A program made the position numbers and the translations under genes. 64,000 nucleotides of DNA from an uncultured Oscillospiraceae bacterium (GTDB lineage Bacteria > Bacillota > Clostridia > Oscillospirales > Acutalibacteraceae), in assembly GCA_900552265.1 (NCBI GenBank), contig URZE01000002.1, positions 124,001 to 188,000 on the forward strand. The letters are read 5' to 3'. Below, piece after piece: positions 8,050-16,943 of the stretch (positions within the stretch are counted from its first letter, which is position 1; each line of letters begins with the position of its first letter). The notes beneath the pieces were generated by a model. That model was not told the DNA's origin, searched no databases, and saw only the letters and a program-made list of their open reading frames with translations.

Positions 8050-8134
8050 TATATGAGTGATGTTAAAGAACTTAGATTATTGTAAGTTTTAGAGTTGGTT
8101 TTGAGTTAAAAGTTTTGTATGTAGAAAATAGTTC

Positions 8135-8163
8135 TTTACAATCAACGTAATTTAGGGTATAAT
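8135..8163 (+). promoter_or_regulatory. Sigma-A promoter of rpsO
   Basis: TTTACA at 8135-8140, exactly 17 bases, then TATAAT at 8158-8163. It would give a leader of about 105 nt before the rpsO ATG. Confidence 0.8.
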
Positions 8164-8189
8164 CTCAATGAGGTTTGGTGTAGTCTATG

Positions 8190-8250
8190 TACCCCCGTTT
8201 TCGGAATAAGTTTCTGAGAATGCCACAGTAAATGTTGTTGTGGGTAGGGT
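8190..8250 (+). promoter_or_regulatory. Structured rpsO mRNA leader (candidate S15 autoregulatory site)
   Basis: TACCC at 8190-8194 can pair with GGGTA at 8242-8246. Inside this, CCACA at 8223-8227 can pair with TGTGG at 8239-8243, so the two helices compete or interconvert. Structured leaders bound by S15 are known in front of rpsO in several bacterial groups. This one fits by position and folding, but I did not match it to a defined motif. Confidence 0.45.
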
Positions 8251-8274
8251 AAATTTTAGAAAGGTGTAGATAAA

Positions 8275-8541
8275 ATGTTATTGAAAGAAGAAAAAACTTT
8301 AATTATTAATGAGTACGCATCTCACGAGGGAGATACGGGTTCAGCGGAAGTTCAGATAGCTCTCCTTACCAAGAGAATAAATGATCTTACAAATCATCTT
8401 AAAACTCACAAGAAAGACCATCACTCCAGAAGAGGACTTCTTATGATGGTAGGAAAGAGAAGAAATTTGCTTAATTATCTTACAAAAGTGGATATCAACA
8501 GATACAGAAGTATCATTGAAAAACTTGGAATTCGTAAGTAA
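8275..8541 (+). CDS. rpsO: 30S ribosomal protein S15
   Basis: S15 is a primary 16S rRNA binder in the platform and forms a bridge to the 50S subunit. The 88-residue protein has [33 protein letters not shown] and RRNLLNYL, all standard. Length is normal. AGAAAGGTG precedes the ATG. It is followed by a terminator and then pnp, a common pairing, but here separated from the truB-ribF genes that often precede it. Confidence 0.98.
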   Translation: MLLKEEKTLIINEYASHEGDTGSAEVQIALLTKRINDLTNHLKTHKKDHHSRRGLLMMVGKRRNLLNYLTKVDINRYRSIIEKLGIRK

Positions 8542-8563
8542 GTTATTTGTAGTTAATGATTGG

Positions 8564-8598
8564 TGCAGGCAGCTGATTGTGGTTGCCTGCATTGTTTT
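8564..8598 (+). terminator. Terminator between rpsO and pnp
   Basis: TGCAGGCA at 8564-8571 pairs with TGCCTGCA at 8584-8591, followed by TTGTTTT. It may act as a partial terminator or attenuator for pnp. Confidence 0.75.
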
Positions 8599-8633
8599 GA
8601 TATTTGGCAAAATTGAATATGTTTATTTTTTGT

Positions 8634-8657
8634 CAGATGTTATATAATTAATATCTG
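8634..8657. repeat. Inverted repeat in the pnp leader
   Basis: CAGATGTTA (8634-8642) and TAATATCTG (8649-8657) form a 9-bp stem with one G-U pair around a TATAAT loop, about 40 bases before the pnp start. In other bacteria pnp is autoregulated through leader hairpins. A similar role here is only inference. Confidence 0.4.
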
Positions 8658-8698
8658 ATTATTTAATTTGTATCTTTATAATTTTTTGGAGGAAGTTA

Positions 8699-10780
8699 AT
8701 GTTCGAAAATCACAAAATATTTAAAACCCAACTTGCCGGACGAGAACTCGTTGTTGAAACTGGCAAATTTGCGCAACTTGCAAATGGATCGTGTATGATA
8801 AGATACGGAGATACAGCTGTTCACGTATCTGTTACTGCATCGGAGAAGCCAAGAGATGGTATAGATTTTTTCCCGCTTTCGGTAGATTTTGAAGAAAGAC
8901 TTTACTCTGTGGGAAAAATACCAGGTTCTTTTTCCAAAAGAGAAGGAAAACCGTCTGAAAAAGCTGTACTGGCTTCCAGAGTAATTGATAGGCCTATACG
9001 ACCGTTATTTCCCAAAGATATGAGAAATGATGTATCAGTTGTATGTACGGTTATGTCTGTTGATGAAGATTGTTCACCTGAAATTACCGCAATGATAGGA
9101 ACTTCGATAGCTTTAAGTATTTCCGATATACCGTGGGAAGGACCTATAAGCGGAGTTTTTGTTGGACTTGTAGATGATGAGATAATTATAAATCCAACTT
9201 TAAAACAGCGTGAAAAATCCGAACTTTCTTTAACTGTAGCTTCCACCGAAAATCTTATTCCAATGATTGAAGCTGGAGCAAATGAAGTTTCTGATGAAAA
9301 AATGTACGAAGCAATTTTAAAAGCTCATGAAGCTAATAGAGATATAATTGAGTTTATAAAAGGAATCGAATCGGAAATAGGAAAAGAGAAATTTTATTAT
9401 GAAAGTTCAGCACCATGTGAAGAAATGTTTGAAGCTGTAAGAAATTATGTTGAAAAGGATCTTGAATTTGCCCTTTACACTCCTGATAAAACAGTTCGTG
9501 AACAGCGTTTGGTTCCGATATATCAGAAAATGCACGAACATTTTGATGAAATATATCCGGATGAAGAAAAAAAATTAGAAGAGTGCATGTATAAAGTTCA
9601 AAAGAATATTGTCAGACGTTGGCTTTTGGATGAACAAAAACGAGTTGACGGACGTGCAATGGACGAAATGAGAGCTTTGGACGCAGAAGTGGGAATTTTG
9701 CCGAGAGTTCACGGTTCTGGACTTTTTACCAGAGGTCAAACTCAGGTTTTGACGGTACTTACTTTAGGTCCGATAAGTGATGAACAAACTTTAGACGGTA
9801 TAGATTCTCAAGAATCAAAAAGATATATGCACCATTATAATTTCCCATCATATTCCGTAGGAGAAACGAGACCCAGCAGAGGTCCGGGAAGACGTGAAAT
9901 CGGACACGGAGCACTTGCTGAAAAAGCTCTTGTTCCTGTAATTCCGTCGGTAGAAGAATTTCCGTATGCAATAAGGTTGGTTTCGGAAGTACTTTCTTCC
10001 AACGGATCTACGTCTCAAGCTTCGGTATGTGGTTCAACCTTGGCTCTTATGGATGGAGGAGTTCCGATCAAAGCACCGGTTGCAGGTATTTCGTGCGGTC
10101 TCATAACCGAAGGAGATCGTTGGATGACAATGGTGGATATACAAGGACTCGAAGACTTTTTTGGAGACATGGATTTTAAAGTAGCCGGAACTCACAAGGG
10201 TATTACTGCAATTCAAATGGATTTGAAAATACACGGACTGACCAAAGAAATAATAAAAGAGGCACTCTTTAAAACTCATAAAGCCAGAAATTATATTCTT
10301 GATGAAGTAATGTTTAAAGCTATAGATAAACCTCGAAAAGAACTGTCATCATTTGCACCGAAAGTTTTAAGTACTACCATTGCGGTGGATAAGATACGGG
10401 ATGTAATAGGCTCGGGTGGAAAAATCGTTCAAAAAATATGTTCGGATTTTGACGTAAAGGTTGATATTGAAGAAGACGGAAAAGTATTTGTTATGGGTGT
10501 AGATATAGAAAATTGTCGCAAAGCTCTTGCTACAATCAAAGGTATAGTTACTGAACCTGAAGTAGGAGCGGTATATATGGGAAAAGTAGTAAGAATTATG
10601 GATTTTGGAGCATTTATAGAGTTCGCACCCGGAAAAGAAGGATTATGTCATATTTCTCAGATTGAAAACAGACGTGTAAACAAAGTCAGTGACGTTTTAT
10701 CAGTCGGTCAAGAAGTTAAAGTCAGAATTACCGAAATAGACAGTAAAGGAAGAATAAATCTTTCAATGAAAGATGTTTAG
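8699..10780 (+). CDS. pnp: Polyribonucleotide nucleotidyltransferase (PNPase)
   Basis: PNPase degrades RNA 3' to 5' by phosphorolysis in mRNA turnover. The 693-residue protein contains two RNase PH-like domains; the second has the active-site region around VCGSTLALMDGGVPI. A KH domain (IGSGGKIVQKI, near residue 577) and an S1 domain (YMGKVVRIMDFGAFIEF, ending KGRINLSMK) follow. GGAGGAAG precedes the ATG. All domains are present at normal length. Confidence 0.97.
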   Translation: MFENHKIFKTQLAGRELVVETGKFAQLANGSCMIRYGDTAVHVSVTASEKPRDGIDFFPLSVDFEERLYSVGKIPGSFSKREGKPSEKAVLASRVIDRPIRPLFPKDMRNDVSVVCTVMSVDEDCSPEITAMIGTSIALSISDIPWEGPISGVFVGLVDDEIIINPTLKQREKSELSLTVASTENLIPMIEAGANEVSDEKMYEAILKAHEANRDIIEFIKGIESEIGKEKFYYESSAPCEEMFEAVRNYVEKDLEFALYTPDKTVREQRLVPIYQKMHEHFDEIYPDEEKKLEECMYKVQKNIVRRWLLDEQKRVDGRAMDEMRALDAEVGILPRVHGSGLFTRGQTQVLTVLTLGPISDEQTLDGIDSQESKRYMHHYNFPSYSVGETRPSRGPGRREIGHGALAEKALVPVIPSVEEFPYAIRLVSEVLSSNGSTSQASVCGSTLALMDGGVPIKAPVAGISCGLITEGDRWMTMVDIQGLEDFFGDMDFKVAGTHKGITAIQMDLKIHGLTKEIIKEALFKTHKARNYILDEVMFKAIDKPRKELSSFAPKVLSTTIAVDKIRDVIGSGGKIVQKICSDFDVKVDIEEDGKVFVMGVDIENCRKALATIKGIVTEPEVGAVYMGKVVRIMDFGAFIEFAPGKEGLCHISQIENRRVNKVSDVLSVGQEVKVRITEIDSKGRINLSMKDV

Positions 10781-10893
10781 ATGTAAAAAATATTAATTTT
10801 TCAGATAAGGTCCTGATTTTTGGTTAAATATATTTTTTGATTTGTATTACAGAACTTAAAATCAGCTTAATTTCGAAAGGACGTTAAATTATA

Positions 10894-11967
10894 ATGAAAA
10901 ATATCAAAGGTAAATTGATTGTATGGGGATTTTTGTTGTCGATAGTTGGAATAATGATAGCTTCACCATATCTTGTTTCATACAGTGAATCAGAGGATAC
11001 GTTAAAATCCTCCGGGGTAAAAGTTTCTGTGGTTATTCCCGTATACAACACTGAAAAATATATTGATGAATGTCTTGAAACTCTCGAAAATCAAACTTTA
11101 AAAGAAATTGAAATAATATGTGTAAATGATGGTTCTAAAGATGGCTCTTTGCAAGTGCTTCAGAAACATGCCGAAAAAGATCCCAGGGTAAAGGTTTTAG
11201 ATCAAGAGAATTCCGGTGTATGTGTTGCACGCAACAGGGGTTTGGAAGCAGCTACAGGTGAATATGTGATATTTTTTGATTCAGACGATGTATTTCCTCC
11301 GTATATTCTCGAAAAAGAATTTGAAAATGCCGTTAAATATAAGGTAGATGTAGTATCGTTTAACATAATGACTTTTGCGGAAGGAAAAGAAACTGTTGAC
11401 GTAAACAGTTTTAAATATGATCCGTCGAAAGTAAGATTTTGTTCCAGACAGAAAAATCAAAATCCTTTTTACTACATGCTTGAAAACAGCGGATATGTTG
11501 TTACAAAACTTTTCAAACGATCATTTTTACTTGAGCACAATATAAGATTTAAACCGGGAGTTACGAATTACGAAGATGGACTTTTAAATTTTATGATTTT
11601 CCCTCACGTTACCGAAATGGTTCAGGACGACAATATTGGTTATTGTTATAGAACGTTCCGTCCGAATTCGGCTGCTACCGTGTTTAATGTAAAAAAAGTG
11701 CTTGGAAGTACAATGATTGTAACCCGTGAATTGCTTGACAACATGAGTATTTTTACTTTTGATAACGCAGAAGAATGGGTATTTGCCAAAATAATGGATC
11801 TAAACTACAATCATATAACAAAAGACATTCCAAATCTCGAAGAAAAGAAATATTACGCTTCAAAACTTGTTGGAATGCTTGATGATTACATAGAAAAACA
11901 TAATCCTAAAATTCCGCAGTGGGTAAAAGACAACATAGAAGATTTAAGAAAAATATCAAAGGAATAA
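10894..11967 (+). CDS. Family 2 glycosyltransferase with N-terminal membrane anchor/signal
   Basis: A 357-residue protein. Residues 1-9 are basic and 10-32 hydrophobic, as in a signal anchor. The GT-A domain follows: KVSVVIPVYNTEKYIDECLE, then ICVNDGSKDGS, NSGVCVARNRG and the metal-binding FDSDD near residue 130. GT2 enzymes transfer sugars from nucleotide-sugar donors. The single N-terminal segment with positive residues before it suggests the catalytic domain lies outside the membrane, where such donors are normally absent. A close paralogue starts 3 nt after its stop. GAAAGGA precedes the ATG at a long spacing. Acceptor unknown. Confidence 0.75.
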   Translation: MKNIKGKLIVWGFLLSIVGIMIASPYLVSYSESEDTLKSSGVKVSVVIPVYNTEKYIDECLETLENQTLKEIEIICVNDGSKDGSLQVLQKHAEKDPRVKVLDQENSGVCVARNRGLEAATGEYVIFFDSDDVFPPYILEKEFENAVKYKVDVVSFNIMTFAEGKETVDVNSFKYDPSKVRFCSRQKNQNPFYYMLENSGYVVTKLFKRSFLLEHNIRFKPGVTNYEDGLLNFMIFPHVTEMVQDDNIGYCYRTFRPNSAATVFNVKKVLGSTMIVTRELLDNMSIFTFDNAEEWVFAKIMDLNYNHITKDIPNLEEKKYYASKLVGMLDDYIEKHNPKIPQWVKDNIEDLRKISKE

Positions 11968-11970
11968 TTT

Positions 11971-13032
11971 ATGAAAGTAAATTTAAAAAATAATTTTGTT
12001 CCGAGAATTGTAACTTGTTTTTTAGGGCTTGTGATTTTGTTATTGTCTGTATATATTACAGCTTGTTCCGGAAAATGCAGTCCTAAAGTTTCGATCGTCA
12101 TACCGGTATATAATACAGAAAAATATTTGGATGAATGTCTTAATAGCATCGAAGATCAAACTTTAAAAGAAATTGAAATAATATGCGTGAACGACGGTTC
12201 AAAAGATAATTCTTTGGCTATTCTTGAAAAACATGCCAAAAAAGATAAACGAATCCGTATACTTAATCAAAAAAATTCAGGAGTTAGTGTTGCTCGAAAT
12301 AATGGAATCAAGATATCCAGGGGAAAATACATAATGTTTGTGGATTCAGATGATATTGTTCCTCGACATGCCTGTCAAAAAGCTTACAATTGTGCAGAAT
12401 ATCATGATGTGCAGGTTGTGTGTCTGGGCAATATATGTTATATTGACGGTGATAAAGTAGATTTGAATTCTTTCAAATATGACGAGTCCAAAGTAAAAGA
12501 GATCAGTTGCGAAAATTATCAAAATCCATACTATTCTCTCAAAATAGAGATGTCGTCAGTGTGGAATAAGATATGGAGGAAATCTTTTTTAGTTGACAAC
12601 AATATTTACTTTAAAGAAGGAATTTCCAGAGGTGAAGATGGTCTTTTCAATTGTATAGCTTTTTCCGGTTTGAGGAAAACTGTCCATGATGATAATGTTT
12701 TTTATTGCTACAGACAGAACCGTCCCGAATCTGCTTTAACTACTTCCAATGCAAAAAAGATTCTTGAAAGTGTTATTCCGGCTTCACAAGAGCTTGTAGA
12801 AAATCGTTGGCGTTTTGAATTTCAAAATAGTGACGAATGGCTTCTTGGAAATATTTTAGGAAACACATTTGTAAGGATTACCGAAGATTTGTCAGATAAA
12901 CAAGATAGAGTATATTTTTCCAAAAAAGTTTTGACAGTTATAGACGATTACCTTAAAAGATATAACGTAACTCCCTCCAAAGAAAATCAGAAAAAGATAA
13001 ACTCTCTCAGAAAAATTGCCGAACATGCTTAA
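11971..13032 (+). CDS. Family 2 glycosyltransferase with lipoprotein-like signal
   Basis: A 353-residue paralogue of the preceding protein. A basic start, hydrophobic residues 14-30 and ITAC at residues 29-32 form a plausible lipobox, so this may be a lipid-anchored extracytoplasmic protein. The GT2 core is clear: VSIVIPVYNTEKYLDECL, CVNDGSKDNS, NSGVSVARNNG and VDSDD. The pair share NSFKYD and GEDGL/YEDGL motifs in the second half, so they arose by tandem duplication. The start ATG lies 3 nt after the upstream stop, so both are probably translated from one message. Substrate unknown. Confidence 0.75.
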   Translation: MKVNLKNNFVPRIVTCFLGLVILLLSVYITACSGKCSPKVSIVIPVYNTEKYLDECLNSIEDQTLKEIEIICVNDGSKDNSLAILEKHAKKDKRIRILNQKNSGVSVARNNGIKISRGKYIMFVDSDDIVPRHACQKAYNCAEYHDVQVVCLGNICYIDGDKVDLNSFKYDESKVKEISCENYQNPYYSLKIEMSSVWNKIWRKSFLVDNNIYFKEGISRGEDGLFNCIAFSGLRKTVHDDNVFYCYRQNRPESALTTSNAKKILESVIPASQELVENRWRFEFQNSDEWLLGNILGNTFVRITEDLSDKQDRVYFSKKVLTVIDDYLKRYNVTPSKENQKKINSLRKIAEHA

Positions 13033-13094
13033 TGTTTTGATATATTTAATTGAGTAAAATATGCGAAAATTTATAAATTTCTACGCTGAAAGAA

Positions 13095-14909
13095 GTGATT
13101 ACCATACTGAAAGAAAACATACGAAATTTTAGTATAATAGCGCACATTGACCACGGAAAATCAACGCTTGCCGACAGAATTTTGGAACTTACCGATTCTG
13201 TTTCTTCTCGTGAAATGGAAAATCAACTTCTTGATAACATGGATTTGGAAAGAGAACGTGGTATAACGATAAAATCTCACGCAGTAAGTTTGTACTATTC
13301 GGCTGATGACGGAAAAGAATATCTTTTTAATTTGATAGATACTCCCGGTCACGTTGATTTTAATTATGAAGTGTCCAGGTCACTGGCTGCGTGTGAGGGT
13401 GCAATACTTGTTGTTGATGCTTCGCAAGGTATAGAAGCTCAAACTTTGGCTAATACTTACCTTGCACTTGATGCAGGTTTAGAAATTATACCGGTTATAA
13501 ATAAGATTGATTTGCCCGGAGCGGAACCTGAACGAGTTTGTCACGAAATTGAAGATATAATAGGCATTCCGGCTGAAGACGCACCTAAAGTTTCGGCAAA
13601 AACAGGATTGAATGTAAAAGATGTTCTTGAAAGTATAGTAAAGAATGTTCCTGCACCTAAAGGAGATGAAAAAGCTCCGCTTAAAGCTCTTATTTTTGAT
13701 TCGTATTATGATGCTTATAAAGGTGTGGTTGTATACGTACGAGTGGTTGATGGTACGGTTAAAACGGGAGATGTCATAAAGTTTATGGCTAACGGAGAAA
13801 GTTTTACCGTTACCGAGTGCGGTATGTCTAAAGCGACTAACTTAGAGCCTTGCGGTTGTTTAACAGCAGGGGAAGTAGGATACATTGCAGCTTCAATAAA
13901 GACCGTAAGTATGGCAAAAGTCGGAGACACCATAACTCTTAAGAACAATCCGTCTGAAAAACCGTTGCCGGGATACAGAGAAGTAAGTCCGATGGTGTTT
14001 TGTGGAGTATATCCTCTTGATGGTTCAAAGTATGGAGATTTAAAAGACGCTTTGGAAAAATTGAAATTGAGTGATGCTTCTCTTTCTTACGAACCGGAAA
14101 CGTCGACTGCTCTTGGATTTGGGTTTAGATGTGGATTCTTAGGACTTCTTCATATGGAAATTATTCAGGAACGTTTGGAACGGGAATATAATCTTGATTT
14201 GATAACTACGGCTCCGAGTGTTGTTTATAAGATTAATTTAACTGACGGTAGTACGGTATTTGTTGATAATCCTACGAATTATCCTTCTCCTGCAAATATT
14301 CAGACGTCGCAAGAACCTATAACTGACGCTCATATTTACGCTCCATCGAATTATATTGGTTCTATAATGGAACTTTGTCAGGATAGGCGTGGAACTTATA
14401 TCGGCATGAAATATATAGATACCGATAGGGTGGATATTCATTACAAACTTCCGCTTAATGAAATTGTTTATGACTTTTTTGATGTACTTAAGTCAAAAAC
14501 AAAAGGGTATGCATCTTTTGACTATGAATTAGCGGGATATGAGGATTCAAATCTTGTAAAACTTGATATTATGTTAAACGGAGATGTCGTTGATGCATTG
14601 TCATTTATAATTCATAGAGATAAAGCGTATTATAGAGCGAGAAAAATGGTTGAAAAATTAAAAGAAAAAATACCTCGTCAACTTTTTGAAGTTCCGATTC
14701 AGGCTGCAATCGGTGGAAAAATAATCGCCAGAGAAACGGTTAAAGCAATGCGAAAAGATGTTTTGTCAAAGTGCTACGGAGGAGATATAACTCGTAAAAA
14801 GAAACTCCTTGAAAAGCAAAAAGAGGGTAAAAAGAGGATGCGTCAGCTTGGAAGCGTAGAAATTCCGCAAGATGCGTTTATGTCTGTGCTCAAACTTGAA
14901 GAAGATTAA
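13095..14909 (+). CDS. lepA: Elongation factor 4 (LepA), ribosome back-translocating GTPase
   Basis: LepA is a ribosome-associated GTPase related to EF-G that helps under ionic or cold stress and in 30S maturation. The 604-residue protein has G1 [10 protein letters not shown]3 DTPGHVDF and G4 NKIDLPGA, plus the LepA-specific C-terminal region ending [20 protein letters not shown]. The start is uncertain. GTG 13095 overlaps its only purine-rich site, and near-cognate in-frame codons up to 13107 would be better spaced. Only a few residues are at stake. Confidence 0.96.
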   Translation: MITILKENIRNFSIIAHIDHGKSTLADRILELTDSVSSREMENQLLDNMDLERERGITIKSHAVSLYYSADDGKEYLFNLIDTPGHVDFNYEVSRSLAACEGAILVVDASQGIEAQTLANTYLALDAGLEIIPVINKIDLPGAEPERVCHEIEDIIGIPAEDAPKVSAKTGLNVKDVLESIVKNVPAPKGDEKAPLKALIFDSYYDAYKGVVVYVRVVDGTVKTGDVIKFMANGESFTVTECGMSKATNLEPCGCLTAGEVGYIAASIKTVSMAKVGDTITLKNNPSEKPLPGYREVSPMVFCGVYPLDGSKYGDLKDALEKLKLSDASLSYEPETSTALGFGFRCGFLGLLHMEIIQERLEREYNLDLITTAPSVVYKINLTDGSTVFVDNPTNYPSPANIQTSQEPITDAHIYAPSNYIGSIMELCQDRRGTYIGMKYIDTDRVDIHYKLPLNEIVYDFFDVLKSKTKGYASFDYELAGYEDSNLVKLDIMLNGDVVDALSFIIHRDKAYYRARKMVEKLKEKIPRQLFEVPIQAAIGGKIIARETVKAMRKDVLSKCYGGDITRKKKLLEKQKEGKKRMRQLGSVEIPQDAFMSVLKLEED

Positions 14910-14958
14910 AAAAATCATGTGGTTTTGATTCTTAAAATTTAAATTAAAAAGCGGGTGT

Positions 14959-16065
14959 ATGATTGTGAATAATCGAAATTTAGGGATTTACATTCATGTA
15001 CCCTTTTGTATATCTAAATGTCCGTATTGTGATTTTTATTCTGTTGTTCCCGAAAATGTGGAGAAATACGTGTACGCCGTGTGCAGAGAAATCAGAAAAT
15101 GGGGACGTAATTCAAAGAATATTGTTGATACGATTTATTTTGGCGGAGGAACTCCGAGTTTACTCAAATCAGATATGATTGGGGAAATAATTGAATGTAT
15201 TTATGAAAACTTTAAAGTTTTGAACCCCGAAATAACAATGGAAATTAATCCGGCAGATTATATTTTTTTGGATTTTGAAAAATTAAAGAATTTCGGATTA
15301 AATCGAGTTTCTGTGGGGGCGCAATCGTTTTCTGATTTAGAGCTTAAATCTTTGGGTAGGCGTCATAATAAAAATGATGTTTTACTGACTTTAAATTCGC
15401 TTCAAAAGGCGCATATTGATAACATATCTTTGGATTTGATGTTAGGTATACCTCATCAAGGCGAAGAAAGTATTAAAAATTTTGTGGATTTGTGTTTTAA
15501 AAATAACGTTAAACACATTTCAGCTTATTTGCTCAAAATTGAAAAAGGAACAGGATTTTATTTCAATCGTGACAGATTAAATTTGCCAAGTGATGACCGT
15601 AGTGCAGAACTTTACGAGTATGCTGTTAAAATTTTAGAAAAAATGGGATATCAGCAGTATGAAATATCAAATTTTTCTGTTCCGAATTTCGAAAGCAAAC
15701 ATAATTTAAAATATTGGAATTTGGATGAATACATAGGAATAGGACCATCTGCACATTCGCTTTTCAGAGGGAAGAGATTTTATTATAAAAGTTCATTGAA
15801 TGATTTTATCGAACATTCGGATGTATTCGAAGAAGGTGAGTTTGAACCTGAAATTGAGTATATAATGTTGCGAATGAGGCTTATCGAGGGACTTAATTCG
15901 GAAAAATTTGAGAAGAAATTCGGAAAAAACATTCCTAAAATATATTTTAAAAGAGCTGAAAAGTATTCTAAAACAAGTTTTTTGACATACGATGAGAACG
16001 GAATACGTCTCACAAAAAAAGGTTTTTTGCTTTCGAATACGGTTATAGGGAAAATTTTGGGATAA
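14959..16065 (+). CDS. hemW: Radical SAM heme-related protein HemW
   Basis: HemW is a heme-binding radical SAM protein, often annotated as oxygen-independent coproporphyrinogen oxidase-like. It usually follows lepA in Firmicutes. The 368-residue protein has the cluster motif C17-ISK-C21-PY-C24 followed by DFYS, FGGGTPSLL, and GAQSFSDLELKSLGRRH. HemW lacks the extra cysteine of true HemN (CX3CX2CXC), and here the residue after CPYCD is F, consistent with HemW. Role in heme insertion is inferred from the family. Confidence 0.93.
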   Translation: MIVNNRNLGIYIHVPFCISKCPYCDFYSVVPENVEKYVYAVCREIRKWGRNSKNIVDTIYFGGGTPSLLKSDMIGEIIECIYENFKVLNPEITMEINPADYIFLDFEKLKNFGLNRVSVGAQSFSDLELKSLGRRHNKNDVLLTLNSLQKAHIDNISLDLMLGIPHQGEESIKNFVDLCFKNNVKHISAYLLKIEKGTGFYFNRDRLNLPSDDRSAELYEYAVKILEKMGYQQYEISNFSVPNFESKHNLKYWNLDEYIGIGPSAHSLFRGKRFYYKSSLNDFIEHSDVFEEGEFEPEIEYIMLRMRLIEGLNSEKFEKKFGKNIPKIYFKRAEKYSKTSFLTYDENGIRLTKKGFLLSNTVIGKILG

Positions 16066-16116
16066 ATTTTGATATATTTTGTTTAAAATATTTTTTCGAT
16101 TTTTTATTAATTTTTC

Positions 16117-16146
16117 TTGACATATGTCAAAAGTTCATGGTATAAT
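16117..16146 (+). promoter_or_regulatory. Sigma-A promoter of the tRNA cluster
   Basis: TTGACA at 16117-16122, an 18-base spacer and TATAAT at 16141-16146, about 50 bases before tRNA-Met. Both boxes are perfect, as expected for stable RNA. Confidence 0.85.
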
Positions 16147-16196
16147 GATTAAGCATTGTGAGTACATAAATTTATGTATTTTGTGGTTGCGACGAT

Positions 16197-16273
16197 GGCG
16201 GCATAGCTCAGTTGGCTAGAGCATTCGGTTCATACCCGGAGTGTCGATGGTTCGAATCCATCTGCCGCTACCA
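16197..16273 (+). tRNA. tRNA-Met (CAT)
   Basis: A 77-nt cloverleaf. The acceptor GGCGGCA pairs with TGCCGCT (one G-U), the D arm is AGCTCAGTTGGCTAGAGC, and the anticodon loop TTCATAC gives CAT. The T arm is GATGGTTCGAATCCATC, with discriminator A and an encoded CCA. The paired first base and absence of the three G-C pairs of initiators favour elongator Met. Lysidine-modified Ile cannot be excluded from sequence alone. Confidence 0.95.
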
Positions 16274-16287
16274 GTTGTTTGATATAA

Positions 16288-16362
16288 GGCCCGGTGGTCA
16301 AGCGGTTAAGACACCGCCCTTTCACGGCGGTAACACGAGTTCGATTCTCGTCCGGGTCACCA
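16288..16362 (+). tRNA. tRNA-Glu (TTC)
   Basis: A cloverleaf with acceptor GGCCCGG/CCGGGTC, anticodon stem CCGCC/GGCGG and loop CTTTCAC giving TTC. The T arm ACGAGTTCGATTCTCGT is followed by A and encoded CCA. It is 14 bases after tRNA-Met, so the two are co-transcribed. Confidence 0.96.
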
Positions 16363-16388
16363 TTTTAAATAATTTATGGGTAGATTAT

Positions 16389-16748
16389 ATGTTTACACTT
16401 AAGTCTATAAATAATCCCAGTCTTCCTCTATTTAAATATATAGTTAACGGTAGCAAAAAAGCCGAGGGGCGTATAGCGTCTGACTATGTGAGAAAGTTTA
16501 AAGTAGGGGAAGGACTTTTATTGCAAGCTTCAGGTGAATTTGTCGTAGTTGAGATGACTTATCTGAATTTTTATAAAACTTTTGAGGAAATGTTGGATAC
16601 TGAGGGTTTTAAAAATATGATTCCTATGGCTGAGAGTTTTGAAGAAGCACTAAATGTTTATAGAAGTTTCCCTGGTTCCGAAAGAGTAAAAAGCATGGGT
16701 TGTTGCGCTATTGGAATAAAGTATTTAAGAGGAGAATTGTTAAATTAG
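16389..16748 (+). CDS. ASCH (PUA-like) domain protein
   Basis: A 119-residue protein. The N-terminal part LFKYIVNGSKKAEGRIASDYVRKFKVGEGLLL matches the ASCH pattern: a strand-helix with K/R-x-E-x-R, then a KVG-x-G turn. Later comes the typical VYRSFPGSERVKSMG region. ASCH domains are RNA-binding beta-barrels related to PUA, and some act on modified nucleosides. The ATG at 16389 is chosen because any longer frame would run through the tRNA genes. Only a weak purine stretch precedes it. It lies between tRNA-Glu and tRNA-Val in the same direction, presumably read from the tRNA promoter. Confidence 0.75.
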   Translation: MFTLKSINNPSLPLFKYIVNGSKKAEGRIASDYVRKFKVGEGLLLQASGEFVVVEMTYLNFYKTFEEMLDTEGFKNMIPMAESFEEALNVYRSFPGSERVKSMGCCAIGIKYLRGELLN

Positions 16749-16767
16749 TTTTTTTGTTGGGCAGTCT

Positions 16768-16844
16768 GGACGCATAGCTCAGCTGGTTAGAGCGTTCGCC
16801 TCACACGCGAGAGGTCAAGGGTTCGAGTCCCTTTGTGTCCACCA
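16768..16844 (+). tRNA. tRNA-Val (CAC)
   Basis: A 77-nt cloverleaf with acceptor GGACGCA/TGTGTCC, anticodon stem TTCGC/GCGAG and loop CTCACAC giving CAC for the GUG codon. The T arm is CAAGGGTTCGAGTCCCTTT, then A and CCA. It is the last gene of the cluster, followed by a terminator. Confidence 0.94.
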
Positions 16845-16858
16845 TTATATAGATATTT

Positions 16859-16906
16859 CGGGTTTCTGAGACTGTTTTTATAGTTTCTGAATCTCGATTT
16901 TTTTAT
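16859..16906 (+). terminator. Terminator of the tRNA cluster
   Basis: CGGGTTTCTGAGACT (from 16859) pairs with AGTTTCTGAATCTCG (to 16896), with two mismatches and some G-U pairs, followed by a run of seven T. Confidence 0.75.
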
Positions 16907-16943
16907 TTGTTTTGATATAACGTGTTAAATGAGGTTGCTTTAA

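Noticed and set aside
16212..16388. Upstream extension of the ASCH gene frame
   Set aside because: It reads through tRNA-Met and tRNA-Glu. The tRNA cloverleaves are intact, so the coding start must be at or after 16389.
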